Positions 50,196 through 59,309 of a stretch of 64,000 nucleotides of DNA are shown here, piece after piece. The stretch's first letter is position 1; every line of letters begins with the position of its first letter. Location of the stretch: contig CAAGJW010000012.1 of the NCBI GenBank assembly GCA_900770215.1, forward strand, positions 1 to 64,000. Reading direction: 5' to 3'. This stretch comes from Bacteroidales bacterium (lineage in GTDB: Bacteria > Bacteroidota > Bacteroidia > Bacteroidales > Muribaculaceae). Below the pieces are notes generated by a model. The model ran no database searches, was not told the DNA's origin, and was given only the letters and a program-made list of their open reading frames with translations. The translations under genes and the position numbers were made by a program.

Positions 50196-51154
50196 TCGAA
50201 ATCATTCAATACACCCCCGAGTACCACTTGCAGTGGGACGAGTTTGTGAACGCCTCGCGCAACGGCACCTTCTTGTTCTACCGCAAGTATATGGAATACC
50301 ACAGCGATCGCTTCACCGACTTCTCGCTCATTGCGCAACGCGACGGCAAGCTCATGGCCATGCTGCCGGCCAACCGCGACGGCCAGGTGCTCTACTCCCA
50401 CCAGGGCCTCACCTTCGGCAGCTGGATCGTGCCACTCAAGCACTTCGACGTGACCGTGATGCTCGAGATATGGGATGCAGCAGCCGCGTGGCTCAAGCAG
50501 CAAGGCATCACCACAGTCATCTACAAGGCAGTGCCCCACATCTATCACCGCTATCCATGCGAGGAAGACCTCTACGCCCTGTTTCGTCACAACGCCACAC
50601 TCATCGAGAGCAACATTTCCACCACCATTCTGCTTGAGGAGCCCCTGGGCTTTGACCGCGGCAACAAGAGCGGCATGAACGCTGCCCGCAAGGCTGGAGT
50701 CGTCATCGAGGAGAGCGAGGACTGGGCGGGCTACTGGCAGGTGCTCGACCAGGTGCTCATGGAGCGCCACGACACTCACCCGGTGCACTCGCTCGCCGAC
50801 ATCGAACTGCTGCACGACCGCTTCCCGCAGAATATAAGGCTCTACATTGCCACCCTGCCACCGGCCAGTGCGGGCGGCGAGGCCGAGATTGTGGCTGGCG
50901 TGGTCATGTACTACACACGCGCAGTGGCCCACAGCCAGTATATTGCCTCATCGCCTCGCGGACGCGAGGTGAAAGCACTGCCGCTGCTCTTCGACACCAT
51001 CATCAAGAGTGCCCAGGAGGCAGGCTACAAGTACTTTGACTTTGGTATCTCCAACGAGAATCACGGGCACTACCTAAACGAAGGCCTAGTGCAGCAGAAG
51101 TCGCGCATGGGAGGCCGGGGCATCGTTTACAACATCTATAAAGTCGTGCTCTGA
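50192..51154 (+). CDS. GNAT/FemAB-like acyltransferase
   Basis: The ATG at 50192, overlapping the previous stop as ATGA, gives 320 residues. Two GNAT-type halves are arranged as in FemAB-like proteins. An N-terminal part (Y-H-L-Q-W-D-E-F-V-N-A-S-R-N-G-T-F-L-F, residues ~9-28) recurs in aminoacyl/acyl transferases. The C-terminal part has I-V-A-G-V-V-M-Y-Y and Y-F-D-F-G-I-S-N-E-N followed by K-S-R-M-G-G. Cytoplasmic. The substrate is unknown, perhaps a cell-envelope precursor given the flippase 16 nt downstream. Confidence 0.75.
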   Translation: MIEIIQYTPEYHLQWDEFVNASRNGTFLFYRKYMEYHSDRFTDFSLIAQRDGKLMAMLPANRDGQVLYSHQGLTFGSWIVPLKHFDVTVMLEIWDAAAAWLKQQGITTVIYKAVPHIYHRYPCEEDLYALFRHNATLIESNISTTILLEEPLGFDRGNKSGMNAARKAGVVIEESEDWAGYWQVLDQVLMERHDTHPVHSLADIELLHDRFPQNIRLYIATLPPASAGGEAEIVAGVVMYYTRAVAHSQYIASSPRGREVKALPLLFDTIIKSAQEAGYKYFDFGISNENHGHYLNEGLVQQKSRMGGRGIVYNIYKVVL

Positions 51155-51170
51155 CCGCTACACCCTTCAC

Positions 51171-52604
51171 ATGGCAGGCAAGAGCAACATATCGCGCGTG
51201 GCCATGAAGGCCATGGGTATCTTCGGCGGGGTGCAGATGGCGGGCATCGTGTGCTCGATTGTGCGCACCAAGCTCGTGGCCCTGTGGATAGGCCCTGTGG
51301 GCGTGGGACTCTTCGGCCTCTTCAATCAGGCACTCGACACTATCAACACAGCGGCCAACCTGGGCACGCGCCAGAGCAGCGTGCGCGACATCTCGCAGGC
51401 TGTGGAGCAGGGCGACAACCGGCTCATTGCCAAGATAGTGGCTGTGGTGCGCCGGTGGTCGCTGTGGCTGGGCCTTGCCGGCGCCACACTCACCATGGCA
51501 TTGGCACCGGTGTTGAGCCGTTGCACCTTTGGCGACGAGCAGCACGTGTGGGGCTTTGTAGCCCTGGCAGCCGCTGTGCTGCTCATGACGGTGGCCAATG
51601 GCGAGTATGCCGTGTTTCAAGGATTGGCCAGGCTCAAGCGGCTGGCCAGTGCCACATTGTGGGGCACAATCGCCGGACTTGTCATCTCGATACCGCTTTT
51701 CTACTACTTGCGCGAGAGGAGCATCGTGCCCAGCATTGTGGCCTATGCCGCCGGATGCGCCTTCTTCGCCTTGGTCATGCGCGACAAGCAGCATCCCGCG
51801 CCCAAAATCACCCCCCGCGAGACCGTGACGCTGGGCAAGGGCTTTGTGAGACTGGGCATCTTCATGACCCTGGGCAACTTTGTGACCATGCTTGCAGGCT
51901 ACATCTTCAACGCCTGGCTCAACACCCATGCCGGCACCCACGAGGTGGGCCTGTACCAAGCGGGCTACACACTGGTGTACAAGTACACCGGACTGGTGCT
52001 CACGGCCCTGGGCATGGAGTACTACCCTCGCCTGGCACGGGTGGCCTCGAGCAAGATGCGCCTGCGGGCCTTTGTGTCTCAAGAAATCAACATTGCCATG
52101 ATTGTGATGGCCCCCATTGCCACCCTGTTTATCCTGTTGCGCGGGCCCGTGGTGTGGCTGCTCTATGCCCCCGAGTTCAGTCCCATCGTCACCTTTGCAT
52201 CGTGGATAATGATAGGCACCATCTTCAGGGCAGTGTCGTGGAGCATTGCCTTTGTGACCCTGGCCAAAGGGGCTGGCAAGGTGTATCTCGCAACCGAGAG
52301 CATCGATGCCGTGACTGGGCTGGTGCTCAATATTGTGTTCTACCACCTGTGGGGGCTCACAGGGCTGGGGCTGTCGTTTGTGGTGTGGTATGTGCTCTAC
52401 ACGATCCTCGTGTGGCTGGTTTACAGGCGTGTTTTTCATCTCACCCTCACAGGCAAGTGCCTCTACAATGTGGCTTGGGCACTGGCAGCCTCGCTCGCCG
52501 TGCTCCTGGCCATGGAGCACGATCTTGCAGTCGTGGCGGCAGGCCTCACGGCAATAACGGCAGTGGCAGGCCTGCTGCAGGCCAAAAAGGCGTTGCGGCT
52601 GTAG
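51171..52604 (+). CDS. Wzx-like polysaccharide/lipid-linked oligosaccharide flippase
   Basis: A 477-residue integral inner-membrane protein with about 12 hydrophobic helices. It belongs to the MOP/MVF exporter superfamily, judged by I-W-I-G-P-V-G-V-G-L-F-G-L, the early R-T-K-L-V-A-L, and the mid-protein G-L-Y-Q-A-G-Y-T-L-V-Y-K-Y. Such proteins flip undecaprenyl-linked glycans. It is an orphan here: no glycosyltransferases, polymerase or sugar-nucleotide genes flank it. Its only partner is the acyltransferase 16 nt upstream, which suggests a modified lipid-linked substrate. Confidence 0.85.
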   Translation: MAGKSNISRVAMKAMGIFGGVQMAGIVCSIVRTKLVALWIGPVGVGLFGLFNQALDTINTAANLGTRQSSVRDISQAVEQGDNRLIAKIVAVVRRWSLWLGLAGATLTMALAPVLSRCTFGDEQHVWGFVALAAAVLLMTVANGEYAVFQGLARLKRLASATLWGTIAGLVISIPLFYYLRERSIVPSIVAYAAGCAFFALVMRDKQHPAPKITPRETVTLGKGFVRLGIFMTLGNFVTMLAGYIFNAWLNTHAGTHEVGLYQAGYTLVYKYTGLVLTALGMEYYPRLARVASSKMRLRAFVSQEINIAMIVMAPIATLFILLRGPVVWLLYAPEFSPIVTFASWIMIGTIFRAVSWSIAFVTLAKGAGKVYLATESIDAVTGLVLNIVFYHLWGLTGLGLSFVVWYVLYTILVWLVYRRVFHLTLTGKCLYNVAWALAASLAVLLAMEHDLAVVAAGLTAITAVAGLLQAKKALRL

Positions 52605-52640
52605 CCCGCAGCGGGTCTAAAGTGCAGCCAGCACGCTGCC

Positions 52641-53168
52641 TCAATTCAACTTTGTCATGTGATAGCCCAAGCGGTGCAGCTCCAGGGCCATGCCCATGAG
52701 ATAGAGCTGATGCAGGCATGCCACATAGGCCTTGAAGGCCTCGGGCGTGCCAGGCTCGATGTGCTGGTGCCGCAGGGCGGCAAGGGTACGCTCGGCCGTG
52801 TCGCCCACCAGGCGCTCCATGGCATTGTAGTCGTCGCCCTTGAGCAAGAGCACATCCTGCCGCACGTAGTCGTCGAGGTTGTCGTAGCCGCGCTTGTCGC
52901 GCATGTAGGTGTACAGATCGGCGATGTGGGAATAGATGCCCCAATCATCGTCCCAGTAGCGGGTCACAGCCATGCCTATATACATCATCCAGCCCAGCGA
53001 TGCCGTGGGATACTGGGCAAACTCGCGTATGCCGTCGGGGGCATAGGACTGTGCTATTGCCTGCCACCGCTGCTCCACGTCGGGGCACTCGGGGAAGCGC
53101 TCATCGAGCAAGCCTTGGGCCAGAAAATGCTGGTGCAAGTCGTGATGCAAAGTTTCTTCAAAGTTCAT
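52641..53168 (-). CDS. protein of unknown function, helical, 175 aa
   Basis: I do not recognise a family. It is predicted mostly helical and soluble, with no signal peptide or membrane segment. It is rich in aromatic and acidic residues, with notable conserved-looking stretches Y-P-T-A-S-L-G-W-M-M-Y-I-G-M-A-V-T-R-Y-W-D-D-D-W and Y-D-N-L-D-D-Y-V-R. Base and codon use match neighbours. It follows the exported protein gene by 10 nt, so it is third in a trpS operon, and converges on the flippase gene 36 nt away. Confidence 0.75.
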   Translation of the reverse strand: MNFEETLHHDLHQHFLAQGLLDERFPECPDVEQRWQAIAQSYAPDGIREFAQYPTASLGWMMYIGMAVTRYWDDDWGIYSHIADLYTYMRDKRGYDNLDDYVRQDVLLLKGDDYNAMERLVGDTAERTLAALRHQHIEPGTPEAFKAYVACLHQLYLMGMALELHRLGYHMTKLN

Positions 53169-53178
53169 GACGGCTGCA

Positions 53179-54120
53179 CTATTTTTGTTTCCACGAGGTG
53201 TAGACGCATTGCGTGGTGGTGCTTGTGGTGTTGGTGAGGTTGCCCTGGGTCACAGTGGTGGTATCCTCAATCTTGCTGGCCCAGCCGTTGGGATAATAGT
53301 CGTAGGTGGCGGCCTCGATGGTGACGCGTCCCCCGCCAAGTTGCGCCCTGAGCTGCTGCTTGACCATGTCGTGCATCGATGGCGGCAAGGCCTTGAGCAT
53401 GCGTTGCATCATTGGTTGCTGCATGGCGGCGGCAACGAGCTCGTCGGCACTCTTGCGCGACGTGGCCAGGCGCTCCACGTGGGCACCCTGCTGCTCTGTT
53501 GCCGGCTTCCAAGTGGTATACTCGCCGCCATCGGTCGCTATCGTCTTGCCATAGAGGAAGAGCGGCGAGGTGGCCGCCAGCTGCAACAGGTGCTCGCTGG
53601 TGACCGGGGCAAGCAGCACGCTGTCGAGAACATCGCGCGACAACATCGACTCCAGGTCGATGCCTTGCGACTTCACGCGGCCGTCGAGCCACGTGTGCAC
53701 CGTGTCGAGCATGCAGCGGGCCTCTTGCTGCACCTGCGGCAAGTTGAGCACCTCGAGCGGCCGGCCGGTGGCGTCGGTGGCATAGAGCACCCGCGTGCGC
53801 AACAAGTCGCCATCGCTGGCCAGCAACGTCTGGAGAGAGTCGACAGTGGGGTTGCTGCTGCCCTCGATGTTGAAGCTCGTCGACAGCGTGTTCACCGCCA
53901 CCACATAGCCCGTGGCCGTGCGTTGCAGCACCGTCACGGCCTGCACGGCTTGCGACTTCACCGTTGTCACGGCCCGGCCGGCGCCCTCGCTGGTCACGGT
54001 GGCACTCTTGGTGTAGACGGCCGAGTCGCCCACCTGCCACTGCGGCACGATGCTCGCCTGCTGCGCCCACAATGCTGTGGCAGCAAGGCAGGCAACCAGT
54101 GATAATAACAATCGTTTCAT
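53179..54120 (-). CDS. exported protein of unknown function
   Basis: The ATG at 54120 gives 313 residues with a signal peptide (MKRLLLSLVACLAATALWAQ). A long upstream extension to 54270 would run into trpS and is rejected. The mature protein is beta-rich and Thr/Val/Ser-rich (G-D-S-A-V-Y-T-K-S-A-T-V-T...), with no recognised motif. It has only one Cys. It is second gene after trpS (28-nt gap) and 10 nt before the helical unknown. Periplasmic location is likely; the role is unknown. Confidence 0.78.
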   Translation of the reverse strand: MKRLLLSLVACLAATALWAQQASIVPQWQVGDSAVYTKSATVTSEGAGRAVTTVKSQAVQAVTVLQRTATGYVVAVNTLSTSFNIEGSSNPTVDSLQTLLASDGDLLRTRVLYATDATGRPLEVLNLPQVQQEARCMLDTVHTWLDGRVKSQGIDLESMLSRDVLDSVLLAPVTSEHLLQLAATSPLFLYGKTIATDGGEYTTWKPATEQQGAHVERLATSRKSADELVAAAMQQPMMQRMLKALPPSMHDMVKQQLRAQLGGGRVTIEAATYDYYPNGWASKIEDTTTVTQGNLTNTTSTTTQCVYTSWKQK

Positions 54121-54148
54121 GACAATTAACATTAATGCTGCCGGGCCA

Positions 54149-55243
54149 TCATTGCTGCTTGCTGGCAAAGCGCTCGGCCTGCTCGGCAATGAGGGCAGCG
54201 TCGTTGAAGTAGTCGATGCGCATGGCGTGGCGCACCTCGTCGATCGTGCGGGCAGCCACCTCGCGGGCACTCTCGGTGCCTTTTTTCAGGATATTGTACA
54301 CCTCGGGGATGTCTTTTTCAAACTCGTGGCGGCGCTCGCGCATGGGCTCCAGGGTGCGGTTAAGCACCCGGTTAAGGAACTTCTTGCACTTCATGTCGCC
54401 CAGGCCACCCTTGCGATAGTGCTCCTTGAGCTCGTCGAGGCCACTGTATTCAGGCCAGAAGTCGACAAAGTCCTGCGGAGTGCTGAAGGCGTCGAGATAG
54501 GTAAACACCATGTTGCCCTCCACGTGGCCCGGGTCGTTGAGGTTGACGTGGGCGGGGTCGGTATACATCGAGCGCACCTTCTGCCACACCTCGTCGGCAG
54601 TGTCGCTCAGGTAGATGCAGTTGCCCAGGCTCTTGCTCATCTTGGCCTTGCCATCGATGCCTGGCAGGCGCCGGCAAGCGCCCTCGGGCGGCAGCATGAT
54701 GCTGGGCTCCACGAGCACGGGGCCATAGGTGTTGTTGAAGCGGTTCACCAGCTCGCGGGTGACCTCGATCATGGGCTCCTGGTCCTCGCCGGCAGGCACG
54801 ATGTCGGCCTTGAAGAGCGTGATGTCGGCCGCCTGGCTCACTGGGTAGCAAAAGAAGCCCAGCGGGATGTTGGCCTCGAAGTTGCGCATTTTGATTTCGG
54901 TCTTCACCGTGGGGTTGCGCTGCACGCGCGACACAGTGATGAGGTTCATCAAGTAGGTAGTGAGCTCGCTCAGCTCTGGAATCTGGCTTTGGATAAAAAG
55001 CGTGCACTTCTCGGGGTCGAGACCGGCAGCAAGATAGTCGAGCGCCACCTCGATGATGTTTTGGCGTATTTTTTCAGGATTGTCGGCATTGTCGGTCAAG
55101 GCCTGCACATCGGCCATAAACACATACATGCGGTCGTAGTCACCCTCGTTCTGCAACTCCACGCGGCGGCGCAACGAGCCCACATAGTGGCCCACATGCA
55201 GCCGGCCCGTGGGACGGTCGCCAGTCAATATTACTTTTCCCAT
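54149..55243 (-). CDS. trpS: tryptophanyl-tRNA synthetase
   Basis: Charges tRNA-Trp in the cytoplasm. The 364 residues are a class I synthetase of normal length. The HIGH-type signature is HVGH at 16-19 and the KMSKS loop is exactly KMSKS at 201-205. The ADIVPAGEDQEP block contacts the adenylate. It heads a three-gene unit with two proteins of unknown function. Its promoter (55279-55308) is divergent from that of the DUF59 gene. Confidence 0.97.
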   Translation of the reverse strand: MGKVILTGDRPTGRLHVGHYVGSLRRRVELQNEGDYDRMYVFMADVQALTDNADNPEKIRQNIIEVALDYLAAGLDPEKCTLFIQSQIPELSELTTYLMNLITVSRVQRNPTVKTEIKMRNFEANIPLGFFCYPVSQAADITLFKADIVPAGEDQEPMIEVTRELVNRFNNTYGPVLVEPSIMLPPEGACRRLPGIDGKAKMSKSLGNCIYLSDTADEVWQKVRSMYTDPAHVNLNDPGHVEGNMVFTYLDAFSTPQDFVDFWPEYSGLDELKEHYRKGGLGDMKCKKFLNRVLNRTLEPMRERRHEFEKDIPEVYNILKKGTESAREVAARTIDEVRHAMRIDYFNDAALIAEQAERFASKQQ

Positions 55244-55278
55244 TTTTATAAGTATTCAGTCATTTGTTATTCTTCATG

Positions 55279-55308
55279 CAAAGATAGCGCAAAAACGCGG
55301 CACGCAAA
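55279..55308 (-). promoter_or_regulatory. promoter of the trpS operon
   Basis: TTTG (55305-55308), 18 nt, TATCTTTG (55279-55286) on the minus strand, 36 nt before the ATG at 55243. Confidence 0.5.
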
Positions 55309-55393
55309 AATATCTGCACCATTTTTATGCCCGCTGCTCGTCAAGCCACACCCATAAGGGCCATGAATCGGGCAGTCGCGGCAACAAGGCGAT

Positions 55394-55424
55394 TTTGGAA
55401 ATCACGGCAAAATATATATCTTTG
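55394..55424 (+). promoter_or_regulatory. promoter of the DUF59-lpxH unit
   Basis: TTTG (55394-55397), 19 nt, TATCTTTG (55417-55424): a full consensus match that ends only 8 nt before the ATG at 55433. The message would therefore have almost no leader. Confidence 0.65.
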
Positions 55425-55432
55425 CAAGCACT

Positions 55433-55753
55433 ATGACAGAAGAAGAAAAACTCCACATCGAAGAGGAGACGGTGAAGATGCTCAAGACGGTGTTCGACCC
55501 CGAGATACCGGTCGACATCTATAGCTTGGGGCTGGTCTACAAGATCGACGTCGACGATGAGGGCAATGTGCAAATCGACATGACACTCACGGCGCCCACC
55601 TGCCCCATGGGCGACTTCCTCTTTGAAGACATACGCCAGAAGGTGGAAAGCATCGAGGGCGTGAAGAGCGTGAACGTGCAACTCGTGTTTGAGCCCGAAT
55701 GGGACCAAAGCATGATGAGCGACGAGGCCAAGATGGAGCTGGGCATGCTGTGA
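55433..55753 (+). CDS. MIP18/DUF59 family iron-sulfur assembly protein
   Basis: A 106-residue cytoplasmic protein of the SufT/Cia2 type that helps mature Fe-S proteins. The core F-D-P-E-I-P-V-D-I-Y-S-L-G-L-V-Y (21-36) and T-L-T-A-P-T-C-P-M-G (51-60) with the conserved Cys57 are intact, as is the amphipathic V-E-S-I-E-G-V-K-S-V-N-V helix-strand. It is first of a unit with lpxH (21-nt gap), behind a consensus promoter. Confidence 0.93.
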   Translation: MTEEEKLHIEEETVKMLKTVFDPEIPVDIYSLGLVYKIDVDDEGNVQIDMTLTAPTCPMGDFLFEDIRQKVESIEGVKSVNVQLVFEPEWDQSMMSDEAKMELGML

Positions 55754-55774
55754 GGCTCCCGGCCGTAGCGTGAG

Positions 55775-56533
55775 ATGGACAGCAAGAAGGTGACATATTT
55801 CCTGAGCGACCTGCACCTGGGCGCCACCTACCTCGAGGATCCCCGAGGCAACGAGGCGCGTGTGGCACGGTTTCTCGACAGCATCCACGACACGGCGCTG
55901 GCGGTGTACCTGCTGGGCGACATACTCGACTACTGGTATGAATACAAGACCGTGGTGCCGCGCGGCTACATCAGGTTTCTGGGTGCCCTTGCCCGGCTGG
56001 CCGATGCCGGCGTGCCTGTGTACTGGATGACGGGCAACCACGATGTGTGGCTCTTCGACTACCTGCGCGACGAGATAGGGCTCACAGTGCTGCACAAGCA
56101 CGTGATCACCAGCATCATGGGGCACAAGTTCCTGCTCTCGCACGGCGACGACGTGGGCTACCAGCGGCCCATGTACCGCTTCATGCGCATGTGCTTCGAC
56201 AGCCGCTTGTGCCAGGTGCTCTATGCCGCCATACACCCGCGGTGGACCTATGCCATAGCCCACGGCTGGAGCACGCAGAACCGCACTCACCGCCGCCACA
56301 AGGAAATGGTGGCCCGCATTGCACGCGGCGTGAAAAACCTAATCGACTTCTCGAGCGAGCACTCGCAGCAGCATCCCGAAGTGAGGCACTATGTGTACGG
56401 ACACCTGCACACAGCGCGCCACGAGTACCTGGCCACGGGGGCCGATGTCACCTTTCTGGGCGACTGGATAAGGCAATACACCTATGCCACCTTCGACGGC
56501 GCCCAGATGCAGCTGCACAAGTATGAAGACTGA
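55775..56533 (+). CDS. lpxH: UDP-2,3-diacylglucosamine diphosphatase
   Basis: A cytoplasmic/peripheral metallophosphatase in lipid A synthesis, cleaving UDP-diacyl-GlcN to lipid X and UMP. 252 residues with the calcineurin-like metal sites: F-L-S-D-L-H-L-G (Asp12, His14), L-L-G-D-I-L-D (Asp49), G-N-H-D (87-90), S-H-G-D-D (His123) and G-H-L-H (209-212). It follows the DUF59 gene by 21 nt. The next gene, a dGTPase, starts 122 nt later. Confidence 0.92.
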   Translation: MDSKKVTYFLSDLHLGATYLEDPRGNEARVARFLDSIHDTALAVYLLGDILDYWYEYKTVVPRGYIRFLGALARLADAGVPVYWMTGNHDVWLFDYLRDEIGLTVLHKHVITSIMGHKFLLSHGDDVGYQRPMYRFMRMCFDSRLCQVLYAAIHPRWTYAIAHGWSTQNRTHRRHKEMVARIARGVKNLIDFSSEHSQQHPEVRHYVYGHLHTARHEYLATGADVTFLGDWIRQYTYATFDGAQMQLHKYED

Positions 56534-56655
56534 GCTGAGGCTACAAGCGCATTGCTGCTAACCTTCCTGCCTGCAAGCAAGCAGCCCACAGCCAAGACCG
56601 CCTTACTACAAAGAAAGCAAAACGAGAACCTATAACACAAATATAAATTACAATC

Positions 56656-57987
56656 ATGATGAGAATGAACTGGGACGCCCTCATATGCGATGTGCGGCTG
56701 GGGCTCGAGCACTACCACGACGACAAGGGCGGCGTGCGCAGCGACTTTGAGCGCGACTTCGACCGTCTGGTGTTTTCATCGCCCTTCAGGCGCCTGCAAA
56801 ACAAGACCCAGGTGTTTCCGCTGCCAGGCAGCATCTTTGTGCACAACCGCCTCACCCACTCGCTCGAGGTGTCGTGTGTGGGCAAGTCGCTCGCCGGCGA
56901 GGTGGCCAAGCGCCTGATGCTGAAATATGCCGGCGAGCCTTGGGCCACGCGCCTGCCTGCCATCACCGAGATAGTGGCAGCCGCCTGCCTGGCCCATGAC
57001 CTGGGCAACCCGCCCTTCGGCCACTCGGGCGAGAAAACGATAGGGGCCTACTTCAGCGAGGGCGGCGGGCAAGTGCTCAAGCCCCACCTGAGCGAGCGCC
57101 AGTGGGACGACTTGACACACTTTGAGGGCAATGCCAACAGCTTTCGCACACTCGTGCACCAGTTCAAGGGCCGCCGGCCGGGCGGCTTTGCAATGACCTA
57201 CTCCACCCTGGCCACCATCGTCAAGTATCCCTACTCCTCGTCGCAAGCCGGCGAGAAAGGAAAGTTTGGCTTCTTCACCACCGAGCAGGCCCTCTTTGAG
57301 CGCATAGCCGAGCGCGTGGGGCTCATCGCCCTGGGCAAGGAGCGCTACTGCCGCCACCCGCTGGTGTACCTGCTCGAGGCGGCCGACGACATATGCTACC
57401 AAGTGATGGACATCGAAGACGGGCACAAGCTCAAAATCATAGGCACCCAGGAGACCCTCGACCTGCTGCTGGCCTACTTCGACAGCGACCGGCAAGCCCA
57501 CATGCGCCAAGTGATGAGCCGCGTGGCCGACCCCAACGAGAAGGTGGCCTACATGCGCTCGATGGTGGTGGGGCTACTGGTGCAGGAGTGTGCACGCACC
57601 TTTATCGAGCACGAAGACGAGATCATGCAGGGCTGCTTCACAGGCAGCCTCATCGACCACATAGGGGCGGTGCCGGCGGCAGGCTACAAGCGTTGCAGCG
57701 AGATGGCCTATGCTCGGCTATACCGTGCCGGCTATGTCGTCGACGTGGACCTGGCCGGCAACCGCATCATCACGCTGCTGCTCGACAAGCTCATCGACGC
57801 AGTGATGCACCCCGAGCGCAACTACTCGCAACTGCTGCTCAACAAGTTTCCGCAGCAATACGACGTGCACGCCCCATCGCTCTTTGAGAAGGTACAAGCC
57901 GTGCTCGACCACATCAGCGCCATGACCGACGTGTATGCCCTCAACCTCTACCGCCAGCTCAACGGCATCGCCCTGCCCACCGTGTAG
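56656..57987 (+). CDS. dgt: dGTP triphosphohydrolase-like HD protein
   Basis: Removes triphosphate from deoxynucleotides, chiefly dGTP. 443 residues with the HD-domain ligands: His68 in N-R-L-T-H-S-L and His114-Asp115 in A-H-D-L-G-N-P-P-F-G-H-S-G-E. The characteristic R-R-L-Q-N-K-T-Q-V-F-P (45-55) precedes them, and D-D-I-C-Y-Q-V-M-D lies further on. Initiation is at the first of two adjacent ATG codons (56656); no Shine-Dalgarno motif decides. It is near dut only at the level of the window, but both control dNTP purity. Confidence 0.93.
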   Translation: MMRMNWDALICDVRLGLEHYHDDKGGVRSDFERDFDRLVFSSPFRRLQNKTQVFPLPGSIFVHNRLTHSLEVSCVGKSLAGEVAKRLMLKYAGEPWATRLPAITEIVAAACLAHDLGNPPFGHSGEKTIGAYFSEGGGQVLKPHLSERQWDDLTHFEGNANSFRTLVHQFKGRRPGGFAMTYSTLATIVKYPYSSSQAGEKGKFGFFTTEQALFERIAERVGLIALGKERYCRHPLVYLLEAADDICYQVMDIEDGHKLKIIGTQETLDLLLAYFDSDRQAHMRQVMSRVADPNEKVAYMRSMVVGLLVQECARTFIEHEDEIMQGCFTGSLIDHIGAVPAAGYKRCSEMAYARLYRAGYVVDVDLAGNRIITLLLDKLIDAVMHPERNYSQLLLNKFPQQYDVHAPSLFEKVQAVLDHISAMTDVYALNLYRQLNGIALPTV

Positions 57988-58051
57988 CGGCGACACAGTG
58001 CAGCGAGATTAAAATCACAAGAAAATCACATAATTTTTTTTACACACTACA

Positions 58052-59287
58052 ATGAAACAAATCATCACACATTTCACCGACAACGACGCCTACACCTATA
58101 GCTGCCTCTACTACATCTTGGAGACCTATCCGCGCGGCGAAGTGGAATACACCTTTTTCGACCGCAACCACACCTGCTACCCCAAGGGCTTCGACAAGCT
58201 GCTGCAAGAGCAGGTCGACTACATGCCCGGCGTGGTGATCACCGACGAGGAAATCGACTTCATGGCCCGCAAGATGTACTACTTGCCGTTGTGGTTCTTT
58301 GTGTTTCTCAAGGGCTACCGTTTCAATCCTGCCGAGGTGGCCATAAGCCAGGACGAGCAGGGGCATCTGAATATCACCATCAAGGGCAAGTGGTACTCGA
58401 CCATCATGTGGGAGATGGTGCTGCTCTCATGCATAAGCCAGCTCATGCACACGCTCAACGGCGACCTCGACCGCTACGATGCAGTCCTCGAGGAGCAACG
58501 CAGCCGCGAAAAAGCCCGCAAGGCCCTCAAGGCCGGACTGGTGATAAGCGACTTCGGGCAGCGTCGGCGCTTCTCGATGCAGCACCACGACATGGTGGTG
58601 CGCACCTTCAAGGAAGTGCAGGACGAGGGCGGATATATCGACGCCGACGGCAAGTTTAAGAAGTGGCCCGGCAAGTTTGTGGGTACGAGCAACGTGTATC
58701 TGGCCATGAAATACGACCTCACGCCCATAGGCACGATGAGCCACCAGCTGGTAGAGTTTGAAGAAAACGTGAGCGGCGTGTACGAGTGCAACTTCAACGT
58801 GATGAAGAAGTTCAGCGACGTCTACGACGGCGACAACGGCATCTACCTCTACGATTGCTTTGGCGACAAGGTGTTTTTCAGCAACCTGTCGAAGCGCATG
58901 GCCATGATGTACAAGGGGCTGCGTGTCGACAGCGGCAACGAGGAGGAGCAGCTTGAGAAAATCATTGCCAAGTACAAGAGCCTGGGCATTGACCCGGCCA
59001 CCAAGCAGATTGTGTACAGCAACGGCCTGAACCTGGACCGCGCCATCGAGATACACAACTACACGGCAGGCCGCATGCAAGACAGCTACGGCATAGGCAC
59101 CTACCTCACCTGCGACGTGACGGGCTGCTCGCCGTCGAACATTGTGATCAAGCTCACGCGCATGCGCATCACCGAGCTGCGTGTATGGCACGACTGTGTG
59201 AAGCTCTCGTGCGACAAGGGCAAGACGCTGGGCAACCCCGACAAGTGCAAGTACCTGCTCAAGCTCTTGGGCGAAGAAGAAGTATAG
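58052..59287 (+). CDS. pncB: nicotinate phosphoribosyltransferase
   Basis: Converts nicotinate and PRPP (with ATP) to nicotinate mononucleotide in NAD salvage. 411 residues. Y-T-F-F-D-R-N (30-36) contacts nicotinate. The G-T-S-N-V-Y-L-A and G-T-M-S-H-Q-L-V-E-F blocks, with the His that is autophosphorylated in the family, are in place, as is the C-terminal T-Y-L-T-C-D-V-T-G. The gene stands alone, with 64 nt to dgt upstream and a convergent AraC gene downstream. Confidence 0.96.
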   Translation: MKQIITHFTDNDAYTYSCLYYILETYPRGEVEYTFFDRNHTCYPKGFDKLLQEQVDYMPGVVITDEEIDFMARKMYYLPLWFFVFLKGYRFNPAEVAISQDEQGHLNITIKGKWYSTIMWEMVLLSCISQLMHTLNGDLDRYDAVLEEQRSREKARKALKAGLVISDFGQRRRFSMQHHDMVVRTFKEVQDEGGYIDADGKFKKWPGKFVGTSNVYLAMKYDLTPIGTMSHQLVEFEENVSGVYECNFNVMKKFSDVYDGDNGIYLYDCFGDKVFFSNLSKRMAMMYKGLRVDSGNEEEQLEKIIAKYKSLGIDPATKQIVYSNGLNLDRAIEIHNYTAGRMQDSYGIGTYLTCDVTGCSPSNIVIKLTRMRITELRVWHDCVKLSCDKGKTLGNPDKCKYLLKLLGEEEV

Positions 59288-59309
59288 CCGCCTGCCTCGG
59301 CACCGTCGA

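Noticed and set aside
51171..52604. A capsule or O-antigen locus
   Set aside because: Only a flippase-like gene is present. No glycosyltransferases, Wzy or nucleotide-sugar genes flank it.
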